Shown here in pieces: positions 36,225 through 44,776 of a stretch of DNA of 64,000 nucleotides (position 1 is the stretch's first letter; each line of letters opens with the position of its first letter). Both the position numbers and the translations under genes were made by a program. Under the pieces are notes generated by a model, which ran no database searches, had not been told where the DNA came from, and was given only the letters and a program-made list of their open reading frames with translations. Location of the stretch: positions 1-64,000 of the forward strand of contig JBQLZO010000046.1 in NCBI GenBank assembly GCA_052168315.1, in the 5' to 3' direction. The DNA comes from JBQLZO01 sp052168315. GTDB taxonomy: Bacteria > Planctomycetota > Phycisphaerae > Phycisphaerales > UBA1924.

Positions 36225-37238
36225 GTGCTCGATCGCCTGGCCCAGCTCCTGAACCGGTTCAGCGAGTATCCGCTGTGGGAGGTCGCGATCGAGGTCGCGA
36301 TCATCTGGGTGATCGTGTACCTGGCGTACCGCTTCGTTCGCGGGACGCGGGCGGCCGGCGCGCTCAAGGGCCTGCTGGTCCTGCTGGTGCTCTCGACGCT
36401 CCTGGTGCGGGTGCTGGACCAGGCGGAGCTTCTCGGGCGGATCTCCGCGCTATACGACACCTTCCTGTCGCTGGTGGCGATCGCGCTGATCGTGACCTTC
36501 CAACCGGAGCTGCGCCGCGCGCTGATCCGGCTCGGCGAGGCGTCGCTGTTCCGGCAGAGCGAGAAGCAGGTGATCCCGACTGTGGACGCGGTGGTGACCG
36601 CGTGCCGGCTGCTCTCGAAGAACAAGTTCGGCGCGATCCTGGCGCTGGAGCGGAATGTCGGGCTGCGCGAGCTGATCGAATCTGGGCGGGCGCTGAACGC
36701 GGATGTCTCGGCGCCGCTGATCACGACGATCTTCTGGCCGAACTCGCCGCTGCACGACATGGGGGTCGTGATCCGGAACAACAAGATCGTGGCGGCCGCG
36801 GTGCAGTTCCCGCTCGCCGAGGCCGCGGACATGCCGAGCGGGCACCTCGGCACGCGGCATCGGGCGGCGGTGGGGCTGGCACGGACCACGGATGCGCTCG
36901 TGGTGGTCGTCTCGGAGGAAACCGGGGCGATCTCGATCGCCGATGGGCGCGAGCTACGCCGCTGGCTGAGCCCGGAGGAGCTGCACAAGGAACTGATCGC
37001 CCGCCTGCGGCAGACGCCCGGACGGATGAGCGATGCGGCTCGCGGCGAGGAGCAGGGCGCTTCGGGTGATTCCGACAACAGCGATGACGATGACGACCCG
37101 CCGACGGGCGGATTCCGGAGCGAGGTGAGCCAGATCGACGAGGCCGATGAGCTCGAGGCCACCCTGATCGACGGCGGCTCGAACGACGACGCCGCGGGCC
37201 CATCGCGCGCTCCGGGGAAGGGGGGCGCGCGTGGTTGA
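36225..37238 (+). CDS. cdaA: Membrane diadenylate cyclase CdaA with altered DGA motif
   Basis: CdaA makes cyclic di-AMP from two ATP. From GTG 36225 (GGAG 9 bases upstream) the protein is 337 residues. Three N-terminal spans (about 18-36, 48-64, 78-92) are followed by the DAC domain starting near FQPELRRALIRLG. The second active-site motif GTRHRAA (209-215) is intact. The first motif, normally LHDGAVI, reads LHDMGVV (D178-M-G180) at the same spacing, so Gly-Ala is replaced by Met-Gly. The C-terminal tail (260-337) is acidic and probably disordered. A TTG at 36162 could extend the N-terminus by 21 residues. The gene overlaps cdaR by 8 bases, as expected for an operon. Confidence 0.88.
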   Translation: MLDRLAQLLNRFSEYPLWEVAIEVAIIWVIVYLAYRFVRGTRAAGALKGLLVLLVLSTLLVRVLDQAELLGRISALYDTFLSLVAIALIVTFQPELRRALIRLGEASLFRQSEKQVIPTVDAVVTACRLLSKNKFGAILALERNVGLRELIESGRALNADVSAPLITTIFWPNSPLHDMGVVIRNNKIVAAAVQFPLAEAADMPSGHLGTRHRAAVGLARTTDALVVVVSEETGAISIADGRELRRWLSPEELHKELIARLRQTPGRMSDAARGEEQGASGDSDNSDDDDDPPTGGFRSEVSQIDEADELEATLIDGGSNDDAAGPSRAPGKGGARG

Positions 37239-38283
37239 TCGTCTCCGGACATTCGTGGTCGTGACGCTGATCGCGTGCACCGTGTGGCTCTTCGCGGAGG
37301 CCGAATCGCTGAGCGATGTGGACATCCCGACACAGGTGTCGCTCTCGGCGGCGAACCCGGCGCTGCGGATCGAGACGGGCGAGGGCTGGGAGAACCGCGT
37401 GCGCGTGACGCTCCGGGGATCGAACACTGGCATCTCGCAGGCGCGGGAGTTGCTCGAGGGCGGGGTCCGGCTCCCGCTCCCGATCGCCGGATCCCCAACG
37501 GACGCGACCAGCGAGGTGGATCTCTTGAGCGCGATGCAGAACATGCCGGAGCTGCGGCAGTTCGGCGTGGTCGTGGTGGCGGTGGTGCCCGCGCGGGTGT
37601 CGATCAGGGTGCGCGAGATGATCTCTGTGACGGTGCCGATCCGCGCGATGCTCCCGGGCGTCGAACTGGACGGCTCGCCGCGGGTCTCGCCCTCGGAGCT
37701 GTCGCTCCGCGTGCCGAGGTCGCTGCGCGATTCACTCGCCGAGGCGGGGCAGTGGCCGCCGGTGGTCTCGGCGACGGTGCCGGAGGCGACGCTCTCAGCG
37801 CTCCCGCGCGGCGCACTGGTGGAGCGCGAGGCTGACCTGGTGTTCCCGGAATCGCTGTCGGCGGCGACGGGCGCGGAGGTGCCCGCCAGCGCATCGGCGA
37901 CGATCAACTTCTCGATCCGGGCGCGCTCCGAGACGCTCGAGCAGCGCGCCCCGGTGCAGGTGCTGCTCCCGCCGATCGAGTCGGGCGAGTGGGATGTGGA
38001 CCTGGCCGGCGGTGATGTGCTGCTCGATGTCGTGGCGACGGGCCCACCGGAGGCGATCTCGCGGCTGCGCGACCGGACGGACCGGCTCGTGGCGGTGCTG
38101 GCGCTGTCTTCGGACGACCTGGCGACCGGGGCGACGAGCAAGGGGGTGGGCTTCGCGCTGCTCCGGGATGGCGCGTTCGCGCCGGTGCCCGACGGGCTGC
38201 GGATCGAGACGCCGCGCCGGACAGTGACATTCACGGTCCGCCGGCTGCGCGATGCGGACGAGCCGATCCCCGAAGAAGAGTGA
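37231..38283 (+). CDS. cdaR: CdaR-like YbbR-domain protein
   Basis: The 350-residue product has one N-terminal membrane anchor (LRTFVVVTLIACTVWLFAEA) and repeated YbbR-type beta domains outside the membrane. The repeats can be seen as recurring strand patterns such as VRVTLRGSNTGISQARELL and VDLAGGDVLLDVVATGPPEA. In Firmicutes CdaR binds and regulates CdaA. The adjacency here, with an 8-base overlap, supports the same role. The GTG start follows a G-rich Shine-Dalgarno. Sequence similarity to known CdaR is low outside the anchor, so the name rests on domain type and context. Confidence 0.8.
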   Translation: MVDRLRTFVVVTLIACTVWLFAEAESLSDVDIPTQVSLSAANPALRIETGEGWENRVRVTLRGSNTGISQARELLEGGVRLPLPIAGSPTDATSEVDLLSAMQNMPELRQFGVVVVAVVPARVSIRVREMISVTVPIRAMLPGVELDGSPRVSPSELSLRVPRSLRDSLAEAGQWPPVVSATVPEATLSALPRGALVEREADLVFPESLSAATGAEVPASASATINFSIRARSETLEQRAPVQVLLPPIESGEWDVDLAGGDVLLDVVATGPPEAISRLRDRTDRLVAVLALSSDDLATGATSKGVGFALLRDGAFAPVPDGLRIETPRRTVTFTVRRLRDADEPIPEEE

Positions 38284-38472
38284 GCGCACCGCCCCGGGGA
38301 AGCGTTGGCGTGGAATTCGGGCGTCTCCCGGTGACGACGCCGGCTCTTCCGTCCGATAGAGTGAGTGGTTGTTCGCCGGTCGCCCGCGTCCCGGGCCCGC
38401 GCTGCGGCGTTCGCGTGCGCGGAGAACCGCCGATTCGTGATCGGCACAGCGCCGCCGGAAGGGGTCCCCGCC

Positions 38473-39120
38473 ATGGAACTGTACATCGACACCGCGAACC
38501 TGGATGAGATCCGGCAGGCCAATGACATGGGTGTCCTGGATGGGGTGACGACCAATCCATCGCTGATCGCGAAGGAGGGGATCGACTACGGGAAGCGGCT
38601 GGCGGAGATCTGCGAGGTCGTCGACGGCCCCGTGTCGGCGGAGGTGATCGCCCTGGACTTCGACGGGATGATGAAGGAGGGCAAGGAACGGGCGAAGATC
38701 GCGGACAACATCGTCGTGAAGCTCCCGTCCACGCTCGCCGGGCTCAAGGCCTGCAAGCACCTCTCGGACGAGGGCATCCGCACGAACCTGACGCTTTGCT
38801 TCCAGCCGCTGCAGGCGATGCTGGTGGCCAAGGCCGGCGCGTTCCTCGTCTCGCCGTTCATCGGGCGGGTCGACGACATCGGCGGGAGCGGGATGGAACT
38901 GATCCGGCAGATCCGCGAGATCTATGACAACTACGGGTACATGACGAAGGTGCTCGCGGCATCGATCCGCAGCCCGCAGCATGTCGTGGACTGCGCACTG
39001 GCGGGGTCGGATGTGGCGACGGTGCCGTTCTCGGTCATCAAGCAGATGATGAACCACCCGCTGACGGACATCGGGCTGGAGAAGTTCGTGGCCGACTACA
39101 AGAAGGCGTTCGGCGGGTGA
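38473..39120 (+). CDS. fsa: Transaldolase family protein, fructose-6-phosphate aldolase type
   Basis: At 215 residues this matches the short transaldolase/FSA class. MELYIDTANLDEIRQAND, GVTTNPSLIAKEG and the Schiff-base Lys83 in NIVVKLPST are all present. TNLTLCFQPLQAMLVAKAGA and VSPFIGRVDDIG complete the barrel signature. Members cleave fructose-6-phosphate or transfer dihydroxyacetone between sugar phosphates. The sequence cannot separate the two activities with certainty. The ribosome binding site GGAAGGGG precedes the ATG by 8 bases. It is 189 bases after cdaR and probably has its own promoter. Confidence 0.9.
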   Translation: MELYIDTANLDEIRQANDMGVLDGVTTNPSLIAKEGIDYGKRLAEICEVVDGPVSAEVIALDFDGMMKEGKERAKIADNIVVKLPSTLAGLKACKHLSDEGIRTNLTLCFQPLQAMLVAKAGAFLVSPFIGRVDDIGGSGMELIRQIREIYDNYGYMTKVLAASIRSPQHVVDCALAGSDVATVPFSVIKQMMNHPLTDIGLEKFVADYKKAFGG

Positions 39121-39136
39121 TCCCGGTGAAGAGTTT

Positions 39137-39172
39137 CTTCACCGCCGAGGCGCGGAGAGCGCGGAGGGGGGA
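39137..39172. repeat. Dispersed GC-rich repeat, copy 2
   Basis: TTCACCGCCGAGGCGCGGAG followed by AGCGCGGAGG resembles the reverse complement of the element at 91-132. It lies in the short gap between convergent genes (stops at 39120 and 39249), again outside coding sequence. Confidence 0.5.
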
Positions 39173-39248
39173 TTGGGCTTTGGTGTGCGCTGGGTGAGCG
39201 TGGGGTGGATGTGATGGACCCGGATATCCGGACGGCGCGATCATCGCG

Positions 39249-40037
39249 TCAGAGCGCCGGCGTTCTGCCGCCGTCCACGGGCAGGTTGATGCCGTTGATG
39301 TACGCCGCCGCCGGCGTGCACAGGAACGCGACGGCTGCGGCGGTTTCTTCGGGCGCGGCGAACCGGCGGGCGGGGATGGTGCCGATGATCTGGGCGCGGA
39401 GATCGTCCAGCGAGGTGCCCTCGCGTTGTGCGCGTCCGCCGAGCAGGCTCGACAGGCGGTCGGTGTCCGTGAACCCCGGCAGGATGTTGTTGACGGTGAT
39501 GCCGTCGGGCCCGAGTTCGCCCGCGAGCGTCTTGGCCCAGTTGGCCATGGCGCCGCGGATGGTGTTGGAGACGCCGAGCCCGGGGATCGGGGCCTTGACC
39601 GAGGTCGAGATGATGTTGACGATGCGCCCGTAGCGGGCGTGCCGCATGAACGGCGCCATGAGGCGCGCGATCGACTGCGCCGAGACGATGTGCAGCGCGA
39701 ACGCCTCCCTGAGCGCATCGCCGCCCGCATCGATGAGCGGCCCCGCCGGCGGCCCGCCGGTGTTGTTGATCACGATGTGGCATCCGCGTGTATGGGCGAT
39801 CTCGTCGGCCAGGATGCGTTCGAGCAGCGTGGAGTCCGCGAGGTCGATCGGGAGGGCGCGGTGGGCATCGCCCCCGGACGCGGGCAGATCGGCGACGAGC
39901 TGCTCGAGGGCGGACGCATCCCGCGCCACCGCCGTGATCGCCGCGCCCAGCGATGCCAGCTCGAACGCGCAGGCACGCCCGATGCCCCGTGATGCGCCGC
40001 AGACCAGCGCTCGCCTGCCTTCAAGTGAGAGGTCCAT
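39249..40037 (-). CDS. SDR family oxidoreductase lacking the YxxxK pair
   Basis: The 262-residue protein has the FabG-like glycine motif CGASRGIGRAC near residues 13-23, INNTGGPPAG in place of NNAG, and IISTSVKAPIPGLGVSNTIR. Where classical SDRs have Tyr-x-x-x-Lys, it has Ser-Asn-Thr-Ile-Arg. The later ITVNNILPGFTDTDRL segment fits a known divergent 3-ketoacyl-ACP-reductase-like subgroup that lacks the standard tetrad. Its activity is therefore uncertain. The frame is open upstream through the histidine kinase gene, but ATG 40037 has a TACCGT box 6 bases upstream, and the product begins with the normal SDR N-terminus. Confidence 0.88.
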   Translation of the reverse strand: MDLSLEGRRALVCGASRGIGRACAFELASLGAAITAVARDASALEQLVADLPASGGDAHRALPIDLADSTLLERILADEIAHTRGCHIVINNTGGPPAGPLIDAGGDALREAFALHIVSAQSIARLMAPFMRHARYGRIVNIISTSVKAPIPGLGVSNTIRGAMANWAKTLAGELGPDGITVNNILPGFTDTDRLSSLLGGRAQREGTSLDDLRAQIIGTIPARRFAAPEETAAAVAFLCTPAAAYINGINLPVDGGRTPAL

Positions 40038-40043
40038 CGCCCG

Positions 40044-40049
40044 ACGGTA
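40044..40049 (-). promoter_or_regulatory. -10 box of a probable leaderless promoter for the SDR gene
   Basis: TACCGT on the minus strand ends 6 bases before the ATG at 40037. It lies in the 29-base gap after the histidine kinase stop. Confidence 0.45.
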
Positions 40050-40066
40050 CTGCGCGCATCGCGCGC

Positions 40067-41026
40067 TCACAAGGGCGCGGGACGCTCGGCGCCCGGCGCC
40101 GCGTCGGTGGCGCCGGTGCCGGCGGGCGCGGAGCCCCTGCGAGGCAGGACGATCACGAAGTCGGTGCCGATGCCCGGCTCGGTGTGGACGGTGATCGTGC
40201 CCGAGTGCGCCTCGATGAGCCTGCGGGCCGTGGGGAGCCCGAGCCCGGAGCCGCCGGGCTTGGTCGTGAAGTAGGGCTGGAAGATGCGTTCGGCCTGCTC
40301 TGGTGTCATGCCCGGGCCGGTGTCGATCACATGCACCGCGCAGGCGTCGGTGTCGCGCGGAGCCCTCGAGGACCGCGGCACGCCGGCGCCGGTCGTCGGC
40401 TCGTTGAGCTGGGCCGGCTCGGTCCGGAGGATCAGCTCGCGGCCGATGATCGGCATGCCGTTCGGGCTCGGTCCCTCGGGCGACATGGCCTGCACCGCGT
40501 TCATGAGCAGGTTGAGCAGCGCCTGCTTGAACAGGTTCGCATCCACAGCGACCGGCAGCGGGTGCGGCGACGGGTCGGCGCGGAGCCTGATGCCGTGGTG
40601 CTGGGCCTGCGGGAGGAAGAAATCGACCATCTCGTCGACGATCTCGTTGAGGTCGCGCGGGGCCGGCTCGATATGGACCGCGCCCGCGTACCGGAGGAAA
40701 TCCTCGAGGATGCCCTTGAGCCGGTCGGCCTCGCGGCGCACGGACTCCACGCGGCGCAGCAGGCGTGAGCGTTCTTCCGGATCGGCGACCGCATCGCCCA
40801 CGCCCTCGCCGAGTAGCTGGGCGTTGAGCCCGATGGTCGAGAGCGGGTTCCGTATCTCGTGCGCGAGCCCGCGGGTCATCGCGCCGATCTCGGCGAGCCG
40901 TTCGTTCGCCAGCGCGTGCCGCTCGGCCCGCCGCGCCCGATCGACCTGGTGGCGGACCACCAGCCACACGACCGGGACCGCGATGATCCCGGCGACCAGC
41001 AGCCCGATGAGCACGCCAAGCGTCAT
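40067..41026 (-). CDS. Membrane-anchored sensor histidine kinase
   Basis: The 319-residue kinase has one N-terminal span (about 3-24) and no sizeable extracytoplasmic domain. A short basic linker leads to the HisKA box GLAHEIRNPLS with His56. The ATPase domain shows the N box NLLMNAVQAM, G1 DTGPGM, F box IFQPYFTTK and G2 GGSGLGLPTA. Without a periplasmic sensor it probably reads a cytoplasmic or membrane signal. No response regulator is adjacent, so it is an orphan in this window. GAGG 8 bases upstream of ATG 41026 sets the start. Confidence 0.9.
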   Translation of the reverse strand: MTLGVLIGLLVAGIIAVPVVWLVVRHQVDRARRAERHALANERLAEIGAMTRGLAHEIRNPLSTIGLNAQLLGEGVGDAVADPEERSRLLRRVESVRREADRLKGILEDFLRYAGAVHIEPAPRDLNEIVDEMVDFFLPQAQHHGIRLRADPSPHPLPVAVDANLFKQALLNLLMNAVQAMSPEGPSPNGMPIIGRELILRTEPAQLNEPTTGAGVPRSSRAPRDTDACAVHVIDTGPGMTPEQAERIFQPYFTTKPGGSGLGLPTARRLIEAHSGTITVHTEPGIGTDFVIVLPRRGSAPAGTGATDAAPGAERPAPL

Positions 41027-41137
41027 ACGCGAGACCTCGATGAACCCCAACACGAGCGGCGATCGGTGCGGCGCAGCCTCGGGGAGTGTACGGCCCGAGG
41101 CTGAGGCAACCCGGGGCACGCGGCGGCGACCGGGACT

Positions 41138-41176
41138 GAAACGAAAAAGGTGCGCCGATCGTGGGATCGGCGCACC
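41138..41176 (-). terminator. Rho-independent terminator of pnp
   Basis: A perfect 12-bp stem (GGTGCGCCGATC / GATCGGCGCACC, loop GTGG) is followed on the minus strand by TTTTTCGTTT. It lies about 75 bases after the pnp stop and before the histidine kinase gene. Confidence 0.85.
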
Positions 41177-41250
41177 CTTGATCATGCATGGGTCATGCCG
41201 GGATCACGCGCTCCCGGCGAGCCGGGAACGATGGATCGCCGAGGAAGCGA

Positions 41251-43794
41251 TCACTCCTCGTCTTCCTCGACATACTCCCACTCGTACTCGTCGCCGGCAT
41301 CCTCGACATACTCAACATACTCGACATACTCGACATACTCGTCGGCCGGCTCCTCGACGGCGGGCTCGGGCTTGGCCTTGCGATCGCGGTCGCGATCGCG
41401 GTCCTTGTCGCGTCCGCCCTTGCCGCCTCGGTCACGATCCCTGTCGCGATCACGATCGCGGTCCCGACCGCCGCGCCCCTCGCGATCACCGCCGCGTCCT
41501 CCGCGGTCGCGATCGCGATCACGGTCGCGCCCGCGCTTGCGGTCACGCCCCTCGCGCCCTTCGCGGTCGGGACGCTCCTCGCCGGCGCTCTCGCCCTCGG
41601 GCGCCAGCGGCTTGCCCTCGATCTCGGCCAGCGCGGCCTTGCGCGAGAGCTTGATGCGCCCCTGGTCGTCGACATTGATGACCTTGACCGGGATGACATC
41701 GCCGACCTTCACGACCTCGGAGACCGACTTGACGAAGCCCTCCTTGAGTTCGGAGATGTGGCACATGCCATCCGTGCCGGGGGCGAGTTCGACGAAGCAC
41801 CCGAAGTCCTTCATCGAGACGACGGTGCCGTGGAAGATCGTGCCGACCTTGATGTCGGCCGCGATGGCCTCGACCTCCGCGACGCAGCCGTCCACGGCCT
41901 CCTTGCTGGTGCCGGAGATCATGGCGACGCCCGAGTCCTCGACATCGATGTTGACGCCCCACTTCTCCTGCAGCGCCCGGATGGTCTTGCCGCCCGGGCC
42001 GATGAGCTTGCCGATCTTCTCGGGGTTGATCTGGATGGACACGAGCCGCGGCGCGAAGCGCGAGATCTCGGGGCGGGGCGCCGGGATGACCGACTCCATC
42101 TGCTCGATGATCTCGATCCGTCCGACGCGGGCCTGCTCGAAGATCGACTTGATCTCGTCGAGGCCGAGCCCGCGGGCCTTGAGGTCGAGCTGGATGCCGG
42201 TGATGCCCTCGCGCGTGCCCGAGACCTTGAAGTCCATATCGCCGAAGAAGTCCTCCTCGCCGATGATGTCGGTCACATGGACGACCTTCTTCCCCGCGTC
42301 GTCGGTGAAGCGGCCGACGGAGATGCCGGCGCAGGTGGCCGAGATGGGCACGCCCGCATCCATCAGCGCGAGGCACCCGCCGGTGACCGACGCCATCGAC
42401 GATGAGCCGTTGGACTCCGTGATGTCCGAGACGAGCCTGATGGTGTAGGAGAACTCGGACGGATCCGGAAGGATGCCCTGGAGCGACCGCTCGGCGAGCG
42501 CTCCGTGCCCGACCTCCCGGCGTCCGGGGCCCATGATGCGCCCGGCCTCGCCGACGCAGAAGGGCGGGAAGTTGTAGTGCAGGTAGAACTTCTTGGAGTA
42601 CTCGGGGATGAGCCCATCGATGATCTGCTCGTCCTTCGCGGTGCCCAGCGCGCAGGTGACGAGCGACTGGGTCTCGCCGCGCTGGAAGAACGCCGAGCCG
42701 TGCGTGCGCTCGAAGATCCCGACCTGCATCTCGAGGGGGCGGATCTGCTCGTACTTGCGCCCGTCGGCCCGCACGCCCTTCTCGACGATCAGCTTGCGGG
42801 TGATCTTCTTCTCGAGCGTGCGGAACGCGTCCTTCGCCATCGCGCGGCGCTTCTTGGACTCCTCCCACTCGCCGACGGTGCCGGTGGTGTTCTCGGGGAA
42901 GTGCTCATCGAGGAACGCGGCGCGGATCTCGTCGACCTTCTCGCCGCGCTCGTGCTTGCCGTTGATTTTCCGGGCCGCGGTCAGCGGCTTGTCGCAGTGC
43001 TTCTTGACCGTGGCGGCGATGTCGTCATCGGGCAGCGATAGCGTGCCCGGGTCCTTCTGCGGCTTGACCTTCTTCACGAGCTTGTCGTTGAGGTCGAGGA
43101 TCTCCTTGATGTGCTCGTAGGCGAACGCGATGGCCGCGTGGACATCATCATCGGGGACCTGGGCCGCGCCGAGTTCGATCATGTTGACGCCGTCGCGATG
43201 CCCCGAGACGACGAGGTCCATGTCCGAGTACTCGAGCTGCGTGACGGTCGGATTGAGCACGAACTGCGGGCCGTCGTCGGTGTGGATGCGTCCGACGCGG
43301 ACGGTGCCCAGCGGGCCCTCGAATGGCGCGTTGGAGATCATGAGCGCGGCGGCCGCGGCGTTGCAGGCGATGATGTCCGAGTCGTTCTCGGTGTCGTGGC
43401 TCATCACCCAGCACTGGACCTGCACCTCATCGATGAACCCGTCGGGGAACAGCGGGCGGATGGGGCGGTCGATCATCCGCATGGTGAGGACTTCTTTTTC
43501 GTTCGGCGCGCCCTCGCGCTTGCGGAAGCCGCCCGGGAACTTGCCCGCCGCGGCGGTCCGCTCGCGGTAGTCGATCTGGAGCGGGAAGAAGTCGAGCCCG
43601 GGGCGGGGCTTGGCCCGCATCGCCGCGGCCATGACCGTGGTGCCGCCGTAGGTCGCGAGCACGCACGAGGTCGCGAGCTTGGCGACCTTGCCGGTCTCGA
43701 TCCTGAGGATCCGTCCGCCGATCTCGGCCTCGACAGAGGTCGAGCCATCGACGACGAAGGTGCGTGGTTTGGTGTCTGTGGAAGTCGTGCTCAT
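41251..43794 (-). CDS. pnp: Polyribonucleotide nucleotidyltransferase (PNPase) with low-complexity tail
   Basis: PNPase degrades RNA 3'-5' using phosphate. The 847-residue protein has two RNase PH domains. The conserved FPGGFRKREGAPNEKEVLTMR lies near 85-105 in two blocks, and the catalytic-site GDMDFKVSGT lies in the second domain. The KH domain (KIGKLIGPGGKTIRALQEK) and S1 domain (GTVVSMKDFGCFVELAPGTD) follow. Beyond the S1 domain is a 125-residue tail: a block of Arg-Asp dipeptides with Gly-Gly interruptions, then Tyr-Val-Glu triplets and an acidic end. E. coli PNPase (711) lacks this. The basic/acidic tail may bind RNA or partner proteins. ATG 43794 is preceded by GGCAGG. Confidence 0.95.
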   Translation of the reverse strand: MSTTSTDTKPRTFVVDGSTSVEAEIGGRILRIETGKVAKLATSCVLATYGGTTVMAAAMRAKPRPGLDFFPLQIDYRERTAAAGKFPGGFRKREGAPNEKEVLTMRMIDRPIRPLFPDGFIDEVQVQCWVMSHDTENDSDIIACNAAAAALMISNAPFEGPLGTVRVGRIHTDDGPQFVLNPTVTQLEYSDMDLVVSGHRDGVNMIELGAAQVPDDDVHAAIAFAYEHIKEILDLNDKLVKKVKPQKDPGTLSLPDDDIAATVKKHCDKPLTAARKINGKHERGEKVDEIRAAFLDEHFPENTTGTVGEWEESKKRRAMAKDAFRTLEKKITRKLIVEKGVRADGRKYEQIRPLEMQVGIFERTHGSAFFQRGETQSLVTCALGTAKDEQIIDGLIPEYSKKFYLHYNFPPFCVGEAGRIMGPGRREVGHGALAERSLQGILPDPSEFSYTIRLVSDITESNGSSSMASVTGGCLALMDAGVPISATCAGISVGRFTDDAGKKVVHVTDIIGEEDFFGDMDFKVSGTREGITGIQLDLKARGLGLDEIKSIFEQARVGRIEIIEQMESVIPAPRPEISRFAPRLVSIQINPEKIGKLIGPGGKTIRALQEKWGVNIDVEDSGVAMISGTSKEAVDGCVAEVEAIAADIKVGTIFHGTVVSMKDFGCFVELAPGTDGMCHISELKEGFVKSVSEVVKVGDVIPVKVINVDDQGRIKLSRKAALAEIEGKPLAPEGESAGEERPDREGREGRDRKRGRDRDRDRDRGGRGGDREGRGGRDRDRDRDRDRDRGGKGGRDKDRDRDRDRKAKPEPAVEEPADEYVEYVEYVEYVEDAGDEYEWEYVEEDEE
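41307..41343. repeat. Tandem 9-base repeat inside pnp
   Basis: The unit CGACATACT (plus strand) recurs about four times with one variant (CAACATACT). It encodes the Tyr-Val-Glu triplets near the PNPase C-terminus and could change copy number by slippage. Confidence 0.7.
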
Positions 43795-44465
43795 GCTGCC
43801 TGCCTTTGGTGTGCGGCCGCGTCTCCGGTGCCAGCCCCCGATGGGCGGGCGCCGCCGAAGAGCGGCGATGTGGCGTTCGACGGGGTTCCCGTGGGGAGGG
43901 CGTGCCGTACGGCAGGAGACAAATGGCAGTGGCGTGCGGGTCGCCGCGTTTCGGCTGGCCGGTCGCGGTGCCGATCCTGGCGAATGCGAGCGATCGGATC
44001 GGGAGCTCCCCGCCGCCCTCTGATCCCTGATCGTCGCGCACGCCATGGCGTTTCATGCGTCGCGGCGTCGCCGCTCGCGGACCTCGGGCTCCCGATCGAG
44101 CCCGTTCGATGGGGAATCTGGTCCTGCCTGGGCCGCTGCCCATTGTCTGCTGCCTTCGGCGGCTCCGGTGCGGGGCCGCATCGATCGCGTGATCTGGCGT
44201 CGTCCGACGACGCCGGTGACTGTCCTTGCTGATACCGCCTTGCTGATTCCGCTCTGGGTTTCCGGCGACTCCGCGGGACGATGTCGTCCTGGAAGTGTGT
44301 CGAATGCTGATCCTCGCCGGTTCGCGCCGGGCGATCCGATGAGGAGTGGGATCGGGCCGCTCCCGCTCCCGCCGCTTGTTGCGCTTCACCACCGCGTGGG
44401 GGCGATGGTGCCGCTGTTTCCCCCGCCACCAGGCGCTTCGTGCGGACAGCGCCCGTTTCGTCATG
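43795..44465. other. 671-base leader region upstream of pnp
   Basis: No supported gene; the long minus-strand frame here is Arg/Ser/Pro-rich with no domain. The region separates rpsO, which has its own terminator, from pnp. It should contain the pnp promoter and a long 5' leader, a place where PNPase often regulates itself. A near-direct repeat (CTGATACCGCCTTGCTGATTCC) lies at about 44230-44251. I cannot name a promoter. Confidence 0.4.
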
Positions 44466-44491
44466 CAAAGCGCCGGCCTTGTGGCCGGCGC
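44466..44491 (-). terminator. Terminator of rpsO
   Basis: A 9-bp stem (GCGCCGGCC / GGCCGGCGC, 4-base loop) lies 15 bases after the rpsO stop. On the minus strand it is followed by TTTGCAT, a short U-tract. Confidence 0.6.
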
Positions 44492-44506
44492 GAGCGAGTG
44501 AGTCGA

Positions 44507-44776
44507 TTACTTGCGGAGCCCGAGTCGCCCGATGAGGTCGAGATAGCGCGAGCGATCGACCTGCTGCAGATACCGGGTGAGGCGCCCGCGCTTCGAGACC
44601 ATCTGGAGCAGGCCGCGCCGGCTCGAATAGTCGTGCCTGTGGTCTTTCAGGTGCTCGGTCAGGTCACGGATCTGCTCGGTGAGAATGGCGACCTGGACCT
44701 CGGGCGACCCGGTGTCGCCCTCGTGCCGCCGGTACTCGCCGATGATTTCCTGCCGACGCTGCTCAGAGATGGCCAT
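44507..44776 (-). CDS. rpsO: 30S ribosomal protein S15
   Basis: The 89-residue product is the normal length for S15. It shows the family pattern DTGSPEVQVAILTEQIRDLTEHLKDH (two blocks), HDYSSRRGLLQMVSKRGRLT and YLQQVDRSRYLDLIGRLGLRK. S15 binds the central domain of 16S rRNA early in 30S assembly. The gene lies upstream of pnp, as in many bacteria, but a terminator and a 671-base gap separate them here. AGGA lies about 12 bases before the ATG, a rather long spacing. Confidence 0.97.
   Translation of the reverse strand: MAISEQRRQEIIGEYRRHEGDTGSPEVQVAILTEQIRDLTEHLKDHRHDYSSRRGLLQMVSKRGRLTRYLQQVDRSRYLDLIGRLGLRK

Noticed and set aside
41280..41560. Repeats in the pnp 3' part considered as a CRISPR or tandem-repeat locus
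   Set aside because: The repeats are in-frame codons for Arg-Asp and Tyr-Val-Glu runs without unique spacers, and no cas genes are present.
43791..44468. Minus-strand frame of 225 codons between rpsO and pnp
   Set aside because: Composition is Arg/Ser/Pro/Ala-rich without folded segments, there is no ribosome binding site, and it overlaps the pnp start and the rpsO terminator.
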